The notes under the pieces were generated by a model, which searched no databases, was not told the DNA's origin, and worked only from the letters and a program-made list of their open reading frames with translations. From Betaproteobacteria bacterium (GTDB lineage Bacteria > Pseudomonadota > Gammaproteobacteria > Burkholderiales > SG8-39), in assembly GCA_019509895.1 (NCBI GenBank), contig JAEKLK010000027.1, positions 1 through 17,189 on the forward strand: DNA of 17,189 nt. The letters are read 5' to 3'. Of this stretch, positions 7,022-13,986 are shown one piece after another; positions within the stretch are counted from its first letter, which is position 1, and every line of letters starts with the position of its first letter. Position numbers and translations under genes: made by a program.

Positions 7022-7666
7022 TCACATTACGCGTAGTTGCCGCTCCACGGACAAGTGCGCACCCAAGGCGCCGAGCAGGCCGCCAAAGGCGAGCACCGCG
7101 GCCGCGTCCGCCAGCCCGGGCGCGCCCAGCCGGAAGCCGGATCCATAGCTTTGGGCAAGCGCGGCGACCTCTCGGTTCAACAGCGCGAGCGCGCCGTACA
7201 CGAGGGCGAGCGCCAGCGCGCCGCCGAGCAGCCCTTGCAGCAGGCCGCAGTAGTAGAACGGCCGGCGAATGAAAGCGTCGGTGGCGCCTAGCAGCCGCGA
7301 GACTTCGATTTCCTCGCGCTGGGTGACGATCTGCAGCCGGATGGTGTTGAAGGTGACCGCCACGAGCGCCGCCGCAAGCACCGCAGCCAGGAGCCAGACG
7401 GCGAGGCGCGCTACGCGCGCGATCCGCGCCAGGCGACCCGCCCACACGGCGTCGGCCTGTACCTGCGCGACGCCGGGCAGCTTGGCGAGATCGGCCGCCA
7501 GTGGCTCGATCGCGTCGGGTGCCGCGCGTACGACGAGCGCGTCGACAAGCGCGTAGCCGCCTGCCGGCAGCGCGAGCGCGATACCGATCACAAGTGTGTT
7601 AAGGATGCCGACGCGCGCGGCGGCGCGCACCAGCGCCTGCCGGTGCTGGCGCAGCCAAGCTCTCAT
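7022..7666 (-). CDS. ftsX: Cell division protein FtsX, shortened (large periplasmic loop missing)
   Basis: The membrane subunit of the FtsEX ABC-type complex, which senses divisome state and activates cell-wall hydrolases through its periplasmic loop. It is 214 aa, whereas the family is usually about 300. TM1 (residues 20-40, ILNTLVIGIALALPAGGYAL) runs straight into VDALVVRAAPDAIEPLAADL, the segment that normally ends the large first periplasmic domain; about 80 residues are absent in frame. The rest is intact: TM2 (87-106), the cytoplasmic TQREEIEVSRLLGATDAFIRRPF coupling segment, TM3 (about 137-161) and TM4 (about 183-206). The ATG overlaps the ftsE stop (ATGA). Whether the loss is real or an assembly deletion cannot be decided from the sequence. 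Confidence 0.88.
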   Translation of the reverse strand: MRAWLRQHRQALVRAAARVGILNTLVIGIALALPAGGYALVDALVVRAAPDAIEPLAADLAKLPGVAQVQADAVWAGRLARIARVARLAVWLLAAVLAAALVAVTFNTIRLQIVTQREEIEVSRLLGATDAFIRRPFYYCGLLQGLLGGALALALVYGALALLNREVAALAQSYGSGFRLGAPGLADAAAVLAFGGLLGALGAHLSVERQLRVM

Positions 7667-8313
7667 TGCACGCGTCCGCTCTCGAGACGCAACTGGCGCT
7701 TGCCGTACTCGTCGATCAGCGCCTGGTCGTGCGTGGCGATCAACACCATGACGCCGACGCGGTTGAAGTCGACGAAGATATCCAGGATGCGGCGCGCCGA
7801 TTCGGCGTCGAGGTTAGCGGTGGGCTCGTCCGCGAGCAGGATCGACGGTCGGTTCACCACCGCGCGTGCAATCGCAAGGCGCTGCTGCTCGCCGCCCGAG
7901 AGCTGGATCGGGTTTGCCTTCTCGCGCGCGAGAAGCCCCACCTTGTCGAGGGCGGCGCGAGCCCGCCGCGCCGCTTCGCGAGGCGGGTGCGCGGAGAAGG
8001 CGACCGGCAGCATGACGTTGTCGTAGACCGAGCGGTCGTAGAGCAGCTTCTGGTCCTGGAAGACGAGCCCAAGGTTGCGCCGCAGGTACGGAACGGCGGA
8101 GCGCTTGAGCGCGCCGACGTTCTGGCCGTAGACGAGGACGCTGCCGGAGCTTGGCCGCTCGATCGCCGGGATCAGCTTGAGCAGCGTCGATTTGCCGGCG
8201 CCCGAGCGGCCGGTGATGAACAAGAGCTCCCCCGGCTCGACTGTGAAAGTGACGTTCCTGAGCGCCTCTTCGCCGCCGGGATAGCGCTTGGCGACCGCCG
8301 AGAAGCTAACCAA
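7663..8313 (-). CDS. ftsE: Cell division ATP-binding protein FtsE
   Basis: A 216-aa ABC ATPase of normal FtsE length. Walker A is GRSGAGKS (about residue 35), followed by the Q-loop in VFQDQKLLYDR, the signature LSGGEQQRLAIARA, Walker B ILLADEPTANLD and the switch histidine in LIATHDQAL. The characteristic FtsE N-terminus VSFSAVAKRYPGGEEAL starts at TTG 8313; a GAGG six bases upstream supports this non-ATG start. It overlaps the end of ftsY by 8 bases and ftsX by ATGA, giving an ftsY-ftsE-ftsX operon. Confidence 0.97.
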   Translation of the reverse strand: MVSFSAVAKRYPGGEEALRNVTFTVEPGELLFITGRSGAGKSTLLKLIPAIERPSSGSVLVYGQNVGALKRSAVPYLRRNLGLVFQDQKLLYDRSVYDNVMLPVAFSAHPPREAARRARAALDKVGLLAREKANPIQLSGGEQQRLAIARAVVNRPSILLADEPTANLDAESARRILDIFVDFNRVGVMVLIATHDQALIDEYGKRQLRLESGRVQ

Positions 8314-9244
8314 CCAGCGCCTCGGCGAACTCCCGCGCGACGAACGGCCGCAGGTCGTCGATGTCTTCGCCCACCCCCACGAAGAGAATGGGCACCGGCC
8401 GCTCGCGCGTCTCTTGCGATCGCGCGAGCGCGATGGCGCACACGACGCCGCCCTTCGCCGTGCCGTCGAGCTTGGTGAGCACGAGGCCGGTCAGCCCGAG
8501 CGCCTCGTCGAAGGCCTTGACCTGCGCGAGCGCGTTCTGTCCGGTGTTGGCATCGAGGACCAGGAGTACCTCGTGCGGAGCATCGGCCTGCGCCTTGGCG
8601 GCGACCCGCTTTACCTTGCGGATCTCCTCCATCAGGTGAAGCTGCGTCGGCAGGCGTCCTGCGGTGTCGGCGATGAGTACGTCCGCGCCGCGCGCGCGCG
8701 CGGCGTTCAGCGCGTCGAACACCACCGCGCCCGGGTCTCCGCCCGCCTGCGCGATCACCGGCACGTTGTTGCGCTCACCCCAGACGACGAGCTGCTCGCG
8801 CGCGGCGGCGCGAAAGGTGTCGCCCGCCGCGAGTACGACGCTCTTGCCTTGCGACTGCAGCCACTTGGCGAGCTTGCCGATCGAGGTCGTCTTGCCCGAG
8901 CCGTTGACGCCGGCGATCATCACGGTGAAGGGCCGGGCGCGCGACGTGTCGAGGCGCCGCTCGAGCGGCTGCAGGAGCTCGGTCACCGAATCCTTGAGCG
9001 CGCGCTTGAGCGTCTCGGCGTCCTCGATCCGGTCCTTACGCGCTTTTTCACGCAGTGATGTCAGCAGCCAGTCGGTCGCCGCGACGCCGCAGTCAGCCTG
9101 CAGGAGCGCCGTCTCGAGATCTTCGAAGAGCGATTCGTCGACGCGGCGGCGGACGAACAGCTCGGAGACGGGGGTGTTCAGCACGTCCCGCGTGCGCGCG
9201 AGACCGTTCTTCAGGCGCGCGGCCCAGGAAAGCGCTGCTACCAT
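8306..9244 (-). CDS. ftsY: Signal recognition particle receptor FtsY
   Basis: A 312-aa SRP GTPase that docks SRP-bound ribosomes to the membrane. It holds the helical N domain (LFVRRRVDESLFEDLETALLQADCG) and the G domain: G1 GVNGSGKTTSIGKLA, DTFRAAAREQL, G3 DTAGRLPTQLHLMEE, G4 TKLDGTAKGG and the closing GVGEDIDDLRPF. The acidic A domain found in enterobacterial FtsY is nearly absent, leaving only a short amphipathic WAARLKNGLARTRDVL membrane-targeting segment. ATG 9244 is chosen; ATG 9256 is possible and neither has a good Shine-Dalgarno. A TAGAAT hexamer stands directly before 9256, so a very short leader is possible. Confidence 0.95.
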   Translation of the reverse strand: MVAALSWAARLKNGLARTRDVLNTPVSELFVRRRVDESLFEDLETALLQADCGVAATDWLLTSLREKARKDRIEDAETLKRALKDSVTELLQPLERRLDTSRARPFTVMIAGVNGSGKTTSIGKLAKWLQSQGKSVVLAAGDTFRAAAREQLVVWGERNNVPVIAQAGGDPGAVVFDALNAARARGADVLIADTAGRLPTQLHLMEEIRKVKRVAAKAQADAPHEVLLVLDANTGQNALAQVKAFDEALGLTGLVLTKLDGTAKGGVVCAIALARSQETRERPVPILFVGVGEDIDDLRPFVAREFAEALVG

Positions 9245-9271
9245 CGATCGGTGCATTCTAGCAAAGGGCTG

Positions 9272-9829
9272 GTGCGCATCATCGCTGGCCAATACCGAGG
9301 GCGACGCATCCGCGTCGCATCGCGTCCCGGACTGCGGCCGACGCCCGATCGCGTGCGCGAGACGCTCTTCAATTGGCTGGGACAGTGGCTCGACGGCCAG
9401 AGTTGCCTCGATCTGTTCGCCGGCTCCGGGGCCCTCGGCTTCGAGGCGGCGTCACGCGGCGCCGCGCGCGTGGTGATGGTGGAGGCCGATCGAACCGCGT
9501 TCAGCGCACTGCAGACGGCGCGCGAGACCATCGGCGCCAGCGCGGTCGAGCTGGTGCACGACGAGGCGCTCGCCTACCTCTCTCGCGCGAGCGAGCGGTT
9601 CGATGTGGTGTTCCTCGATCCGCCCTTCGGGCAGAATGCGCTGCCCGCGCTCTTCGAGCGGCTGGCGGCGCGGCTCAAGGATGCGGCGCGTGTCTATGCC
9701 GAAGCGGCGACACCGTGCGAGCCGGGCGGCACCTGGCAGGAGCTCAAGCGCGCGCGGGCGGGACAGGTGAGCTACCAGCTTTTCGCTTGGAGAGGCCATG
9801 ATCAAGTCGGTCTACCCGGGAACGTTTGA
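9272..9829 (+). CDS. rsmD: 16S rRNA (guanine966-N2)-methyltransferase RsmD
   Basis: A 185-aa Rossmann-fold methyltransferase acting on the small ribosomal subunit. The family N-terminus VRIIAGQYRGRRI, the linker PTPDRVRETLFNWL, the SAM-binding motif DLFAGSGALGFEAASRGA and the catalytic DPPFG (motif IV) are all present. GTG 9272 is preferred because RsmD proteins begin at this point (MRIIxGxxRGRxL) and AAAGGG precedes it; GTG 9251 would add seven residues. It is divergent from ftsY with only 27 bases between starts. Its last 32 bases overlap coaD. Confidence 0.94.
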   Translation: MRIIAGQYRGRRIRVASRPGLRPTPDRVRETLFNWLGQWLDGQSCLDLFAGSGALGFEAASRGAARVVMVEADRTAFSALQTARETIGASAVELVHDEALAYLSRASERFDVVFLDPPFGQNALPALFERLAARLKDAARVYAEAATPCEPGGTWQELKRARAGQVSYQLFAWRGHDQVGLPGNV

Positions 9830-10292
9830 TCCGCTCACCCGCGGCCACGAGGAGATCGTGCGCCGCGCCAGCCGGCTCTTCGATACGCTCATCCTCGGGG
9901 TCGCGGCGAGCGACGCCAAGAAAACCTATTTCACGCTCGACGAGCGGATCGAGATCGCGCGCGCAGTGCTCGGCGATGTAAAAAACGTGCAGGTGGTCGG
10001 CTTCAGCGGCCTGCTGATCGATTTCGTGCGCCATCAGGGCGCCCGTGTGGTACTGCGCGGGCTGCGCGCGGTATCGGATTTCGAATACGAGTTCCAGCTG
10101 GCCGGCATGAACCGCAGTCTCTACCCGGACCTGGAAACGCTCTTCATGACGCCCTCCGAGCAGCACATGTTCATCTCGGCGACGCTGGTGCGGGAGATCG
10201 CGATTCTCGGCGGCGACATCTCCAAGTTCGTCCACCCGCATGTCGCGGCGCGCTTCAAGGCCAAGCGGCAAAAATCAGGCGCTGCCCCCTAG
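9798..10292 (+). CDS. coaD: Phosphopantetheine adenylyltransferase (CoaD)
   Basis: A 164-aa nucleotidyltransferase for the penultimate step of coenzyme A synthesis. The ATP-binding motif SVYPGTFDPLTRGHEEIV carries the T/HxGH-type residues, and VLRGLRAVSDFEYEFQLAGMN with ISATLVREIAILGGDISKFV are diagnostic. The length is normal. ATG 9798 has GGAGAGG upstream and lies within the end of rsmD, the usual rsmD-coaD arrangement. The stop codon overlaps the stop of the convergent mutM remnant on the other strand (CTAG at 10289-10292). The ferredoxin gene commonly seen after coaD in this group is absent here. Confidence 0.97.
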   Translation: MIKSVYPGTFDPLTRGHEEIVRRASRLFDTLILGVAASDAKKTYFTLDERIEIARAVLGDVKNVQVVGFSGLLIDFVRHQGARVVLRGLRAVSDFEYEFQLAGMNRSLYPDLETLFMTPSEQHMFISATLVREIAILGGDISKFVHPHVAARFKAKRQKSGAAP

Positions 10293-10845
10293 CGCTTGCG
10301 CTGGCACTCCGGGCAGTAGTAGGTCGAGCGAGCGCCCTGCACGAGGCGCTTCACTTTCGTGTCGCAGCGCCGGCACGCCTTGCCTTCGCGCTCGTAGACC
10401 CAGTGCCGGCTCTGCGCCTCGCCGGCCACGCCGTCGGTGCCCACGTAATCGCGCAGGCTCGAGCCGCCGGCGCGGATAGCCGCGCGCAGCGTCTCCTTGA
10501 TCGCCTTGGCGAGGCGGACGCATTGCGCTCGCGTAGCCGCAGTATCCGGTCGCCGAGCACGAGGTCGAAGTGGTCATGCTTTTCCGCTGGCGTGCCCGGG
10601 GGTAGCACGCGCAGGCTTCCCGACATCCCGAGATGGACAATCAGGTGTCCGTCGCCGCAATCGACCAGCAGGTACTTGCCTCGCCGATGCACCGCGCGCA
10701 CGGTTCGTCCGGCGAGCGAGCGCACCGCCGCCGGCACCGGCCAGCGCAGGCGCGGCTCGCGCACTTCCACCGCGGAAATGAGGCGGCCCGCGAGCTGCGG
10801 GGCGAGCCCGCGCCGCGTCACCTCGACTTCGGGTAATTCAGGCAC
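10289..10845 (-). pseudogene. mutM: Formamidopyrimidine-DNA glycosylase MutM, internally deleted and frameshifted
   Basis: The N-terminus is a good Fpg domain: GTG-started (M)PELPEVEVTRRGL with catalytic Pro2/Glu3, RRGKYLLVDCGDGHLIVHLG with the catalytic Lys, and KHDHFDLVLGDRILRLRE. After about residue 110 that frame turns into Arg/Ser/Ala-rich nonsense. The C-terminus continues in another frame: RAQCVRLAKAIKETL, AGGSSLRDYVGTDG, and an intact zinc finger CRRCDTKVKRLVQGARSTYYCPEC ending at TAG 10289 (quoted by parts). The span is 557 bases, whereas the gene is usually about 810, so roughly 255 bases coding for DPRRFG through the helix-two-turn-helix (NIYASE) are gone and the frame is lost. The junction is near 10525-10545. 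Either a pseudogene or an assembly fault. Confidence 0.85.
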
Positions 10846-10861
10846 GTGTAAGACAACTTGC

Positions 10862-10890
10862 TTGTGCGGGGCACCAAATATACCTAAGAT
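10862..10890 (+). promoter_or_regulatory. Candidate sigma-70 promoter for the TPR-lolB-ispE operon
   Basis: TTGTGC (10862-10867) and TAAGAT (10885-10890) are separated by 17 bases, 14 bases before the ATG of the TPR gene, in the only intergenic gap between the divergent mutM remnant and this operon. The hexamers are partial matches, and an overlapping TTGCTT-15-TATACC alternative exists, so the exact site is uncertain. Confidence 0.4.
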
Positions 10891-10904
10891 CGGTCGAAAT
10901 CCTG

Positions 10905-12563
10905 ATGTTCACGCGCCTGGTTTTTCCCCTTGTAGTCGCGCTCTTCGGCTTTCATGCCGCGGCGTTCGCGCAACCGTCCGATGACGAGTCGGCTCTTTAT
11001 GACATGCTGCTCGGCGAGATTGCGCAGCAGCGCGGCGATTACGCCCTCGCAGCAAAGACCTACCTCGAGCTCGCGCGCCGCACTGCCGATCCGCGCGTGG
11101 CGCGTCGCGCCGTAGAAGTCGCGAACCAAGGCCGCCTCCAGGATGTGGCGCTCGACGCCGCGAAGACCTGGTACGAGCTCGAGCCGCAGTCGCCGGCGGC
11201 GCTTTCGGTGGTCGCCTCGCTGCTCGTCAACGCACGCAAGGTCGACGAAGCGCAGCCGTACCTGCAGAAGCTGCTCGACGCCGAGGGCGTCGACCTCGAG
11301 CGCGGTTACCTGCAGCTCAATCGCCTGCTCGCCGGCAACCCCGACAAGGCAGCGAACCTGCGCGTGGTGCGCAACCTGGCCGCGCGCCACCCGGAGATCG
11401 CGCCGGCGCATCTCGCGATCGCGCAGGCCGCCACTGCGGCCAACAACGATTCACTCGCGTTTTCCGAAACGCGCCGCGCCGCCGAGCTCAAGCCCGACTG
11501 GGAAGGCCCGGCGATCTTCGAAGCGCAGCTCCTGCAGAAGAAATCGACCGCAGACGCGGCGAAGCGCCTCGGCCAGTTCGTCGACAAGAACCCGATCTCG
11601 CGCAACGGCCGTCTCGCCTATGCGCGGGCGCTGATGGCGGACAAGCGGATCCCCGAGGCGCGGAAGCAGTACGAAGCGTTGCTCGCCGGCAGTCCGAACG
11701 ACCCGGACCTGCTCTACACGATCGGCATCCTCGCCTTCCAGGGCAAGGACTACGCGCTCGCCGAGGACAACATGAAGCGGCTGCTCGCGCTTCCGGACTA
11801 TCGCGATCCGGACGCGGCGCGGTTTTTCCTCGGGCAGATCGCCGAGGAGCAAAAGCAGTGGCCGCGCGCGCTCGAGTGGTACGAGGCCATCCAGGACGGC
11901 GAGCAAGCGCTGCCAGCCCGGCTGCGCGCCGCCAATGCCATCGCCAAGCAGGGCAAGCTCGACGCGGCGCGCGAGTACCTGCACAAGACGGCCGAGGACC
12001 ATCCCGGCCAGGAAGTGCAGTTCACCGTCGCCGAGGCCCAGCTCTTGCGCGACGCCAACCGCACGCCGGAGGCCTATCAGCTGCTCGCCGAGGCGCTGAA
12101 GGGCGATCCGGAACAGCCCGAGCTCCTTTACGACTTCGCGCTCACGGCGGAAAAGCTGGAGAAGTACGACGTGCTCGAGCGCAACTTGCGCAAGCTGATC
12201 GAGGTAAAGCCCGATCACGCCCATGCCTATAACGCGCTCGGCTATTCCTTCGCCGAGCGCAATACCCGCCTGGGCGAAGCACGCAAGCTGGTCGAGAAGG
12301 CGTTGGAGCTTTCGCCGGAAGATTACTTCATCATCGACAGCCTCGGCTGGGTGCAATATCGCGAAGGCGATCTCAAGGGCGCCGCGCAGACGCTGCGCCG
12401 CGCCTACGACGGCCGATCGGACGCCGAGATCGGTGCCCATCTCGGCGAAGTACTGTGGGCGATGGGCGACCGGACGGGCGCGAACCGCGTCTGGCAGGAA
12501 TCGCTGAAGACCGCGCCGGACAACGAGACACTGCTCAGGACGATCAAGCGGCTTCGCAAGTGA
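10905..12563 (+). CDS. Exported tetratricopeptide-repeat protein
   Basis: A 552-aa protein with a Sec signal peptide (MFTRLVFPLVVALFGFHAAA, cleavage likely after AFA-Q), followed by helical TPR repeats over nearly the whole length. Clear units include GEIAQQRGDYALAAKTYLEL, AARALMADKRIPEARKQYEALL-type repeats, GILAFQGKDYALAEDNMKRL, and YNALGYSFAERNTRLGEARK with LGWVQYREGDLKGAAQTLRRA near the end. It is probably a periplasmic or lipoprotein-associated scaffold. A TPR gene directly before lolB is a regular feature of Betaproteobacteria, but its partner is unknown; the link to lipoprotein sorting is inference. Its stop overlaps the lolB GTG (GTGA). Confidence 0.88.
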   Translation: MFTRLVFPLVVALFGFHAAAFAQPSDDESALYDMLLGEIAQQRGDYALAAKTYLELARRTADPRVARRAVEVANQGRLQDVALDAAKTWYELEPQSPAALSVVASLLVNARKVDEAQPYLQKLLDAEGVDLERGYLQLNRLLAGNPDKAANLRVVRNLAARHPEIAPAHLAIAQAATAANNDSLAFSETRRAAELKPDWEGPAIFEAQLLQKKSTADAAKRLGQFVDKNPISRNGRLAYARALMADKRIPEARKQYEALLAGSPNDPDLLYTIGILAFQGKDYALAEDNMKRLLALPDYRDPDAARFFLGQIAEEQKQWPRALEWYEAIQDGEQALPARLRAANAIAKQGKLDAAREYLHKTAEDHPGQEVQFTVAEAQLLRDANRTPEAYQLLAEALKGDPEQPELLYDFALTAEKLEKYDVLERNLRKLIEVKPDHAHAYNALGYSFAERNTRLGEARKLVEKALELSPEDYFIIDSLGWVQYREGDLKGAAQTLRRAYDGRSDAEIGAHLGEVLWAMGDRTGANRVWQESLKTAPDNETLLRTIKRLRK

Positions 12564-13084
12564 AGCGCGCGCTCCTCGCCGCGGCGCTGGTCGCGACGGC
12601 GTGTACTCATGTCGAGCTTCGTCCTCCCGAGGTGGTGGACTTCGAGCTCCTCGGTCGCATCGCGGCGCGTTACGGCAAGGATGCCTTCACCGGCAACGTT
12701 CACTGGCGCCACGCCGGCGGCGGCGATGAGATGCTGATCAGCACGCCGCTCGGGCAAGGGGTCGCGCGCATCGTGCGAGAGGGCGAGGCGGTGCAGCTCA
12801 CCACGGCCGATGGCAAAGAGTTCCACGCGCCGGACAGCGAATCGCTCACGGAGCGCACGCTCGGCTTTCGCCTGCCGCTCGAGGGCCTCGCCGACTGGGT
12901 GCGCGGCCAGCCTTCACCGGATTCGCCCGCCCGCGTGGACAAGGGGCCCGACGGCAAGCTGCAGTCGCTAGAGCAGCGCGGCTGGAAGGTGGAGTATCAG
13001 CAGTACGAGCGCGACCGGCCCGCGCTGATGCGGCTCACCTATCAGGGCATCGAGATGCGCCTCGCCATTTCCGAGTGGAAGTGA
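12560..13084 (+). CDS. lolB: Outer membrane lipoprotein insertase LolB
   Basis: A 174-aa lipoprotein that receives lipoproteins from LolA and inserts them in the outer membrane. A short signal MKRALLAAALVATAC ends in a lipobox-like cysteine (TAC; residue 15). The mature part matches LolB: FELLGRIAARYGKDAFTGN, VHWRH, MLISTPLGQGVARI, LTTADGKEFHAPDSESL, the LGFRLPLEGLADWVRG segment and GWKVEYQQY near the end. It starts at GTG within the previous stop and ends over the ispE start, both GTGA. It is somewhat shorter than enterobacterial LolB, mainly between the lipobox and the first strand. Confidence 0.92.
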   Translation: MKRALLAAALVATACTHVELRPPEVVDFELLGRIAARYGKDAFTGNVHWRHAGGGDEMLISTPLGQGVARIVREGEAVQLTTADGKEFHAPDSESLTERTLGFRLPLEGLADWVRGQPSPDSPARVDKGPDGKLQSLEQRGWKVEYQQYERDRPALMRLTYQGIEMRLAISEWK

Positions 13085-13899
13085 GCGACTTCCCGGCCCC
13101 CGGGAAACTCAACCTCTTCCTGCACGTCCTCTCGAAGCGGGCGGACGGGCACCACGAACTGCAGACGGTCTTTCGCCTGATCGACCGTGCCGATCGCGTG
13201 CGCATCCGGCGCAGGGATGACGGGCACGTGCGCTTCAGCGGCCCGTTTGCTGAAGACAACCTGTGCCTGCGCGCCGCTCGGCTGCTGAAGGCACACACGA
13301 GCTCCCGGCTGGGCGCCGACATTGAGCTCGAAAAGAACCTTCCGGTCGGGGGCGGTCTGGGAGGCGGGTCCTCTGACGCGGCCACCGTGCTGCTCGCGCT
13401 CAACCGCCTTTGGAACCTGCGCCTTGCGCGCGCCGATTTGCTGCAGATTGCACCGAAGCTCGGCGCCGATGTCGCATTCTTCGTCTTCGGCCGCAATGCG
13501 CTCGGTGAGGGCATCGGCGAGCGGCTCACGGCGCTCGATCTACCCGCGGCCTGGTACCTCGTTATCACGCCGCAAGTCGCGGTTTCCACGAGGGAAATCT
13601 TCGCTTTCGCGTTGACAGGGCGGTCCAAACGAATGACAATACCGCCCTTTTTCGCCGGGCAGGGCGCGAACGATCTCGAGCCTGTGGTTGTGGCGCGCTA
13701 TCCCGAGGTGGCAGCGCGGCTCGCGTGGCTGAGAAGTCGGTGCCCGCAGGCGCGCATGACGGGCTCCGGAGCATGTCTGTTCGCCGAGTTTGCGAGCGAG
13801 GCCGATGCTGCGGCGGTGCACGCCGAGCTGCCGGCCGGGACCAGCGGGTTTGTCGCGCGCGGGCTCGAACGCCATCCGCTGTATGACTGGACAAATTAA
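13081..13899 (+). CDS. ispE: 4-diphosphocytidyl-2-C-methyl-D-erythritol kinase
   Basis: A 272-aa GHMP kinase of the MEP isoprenoid pathway. The substrate site PAPGKLNLFLHVLSKRADGHHEL and the glycine-rich ATP loop LPVGGGLGGGSSDAAT are complete (quoted by parts), as are GADVAFFVFGRNALGEGIGE and the C-terminal TGSGACLFAEF. GTG 13081 overlaps the lolB stop; GTG 13075 would add only two residues. The gene carries a strong internal promoter-like sequence in its 3' half and ends four bases before the tRNA-Gln gene. Confidence 0.95.
   Translation: MSDFPAPGKLNLFLHVLSKRADGHHELQTVFRLIDRADRVRIRRRDDGHVRFSGPFAEDNLCLRAARLLKAHTSSRLGADIELEKNLPVGGGLGGGSSDAATVLLALNRLWNLRLARADLLQIAPKLGADVAFFVFGRNALGEGIGERLTALDLPAAWYLVITPQVAVSTREIFAFALTGRSKRMTIPPFFAGQGANDLEPVVVARYPEVAARLAWLRSRCPQARMTGSGACLFAEFASEADAAAVHAELPAGTSGFVARGLERHPLYDWTN
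13612..13640 (+). promoter_or_regulatory. Candidate internal promoter in ispE for tRNA-Gln and prs
   Basis: A perfect -35 TTGACA (13612-13617), a 17-base spacer and GACAAT (13635-13640, four of six matches) lie in a locally AT-richer stretch of ispE. It is about 265 bases upstream of the tRNA and 350 upstream of prs, neither of which has its own intergenic promoter space. It is known that prs in enterobacteria is transcribed from promoters inside the upstream ispE region, which makes this plausible. Confidence 0.5.
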
Positions 13900-13903
13900 C
13901 AAC

Positions 13904-13980
13904 TGGGGAGTCGCCAAGCTGGTTAAGGCAGCGGATTTTGATTCCGCCATGCGAGGGTTCGAATCCTTCCTCCCCAGCCA
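13904..13980 (+). tRNA. tRNA-Gln (anticodon TTG), CCA encoded
   Basis: A 77-base cloverleaf. The acceptor arm TGGGGAG pairs fully with CTCCCCA; the D arm is GCCAAGCTGGTTAAGGC; the anticodon stem GCGGA/TCCGC encloses TTTTGAT with anticodon TTG; the T arm has GAGGG/CCTTC around TTCGAAT (one G-U pair); discriminator G and CCA 13978-13980 are encoded. It lies four bases after ispE and six bases before the first possible prs ATG, so it must be cut out of a shared transcript. Confidence 0.97.
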
Positions 13981-13986
13981 CGGCCT

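Noticed and set aside
7005..7023. Possible terminator after ftsX (GAGC/GCTC with TTTT nearby on the minus strand)
   Set aside because: The stem has only four secure base pairs, overlaps the ftsX stop codon, and the T-run is short; too weak to call.
9245..9271. Bidirectional promoter between ftsY and rsmD
   Set aside because: A TAGAAT hexamer is present on the minus strand, but no matching -35 at 16-18 bases; not strong enough to list.
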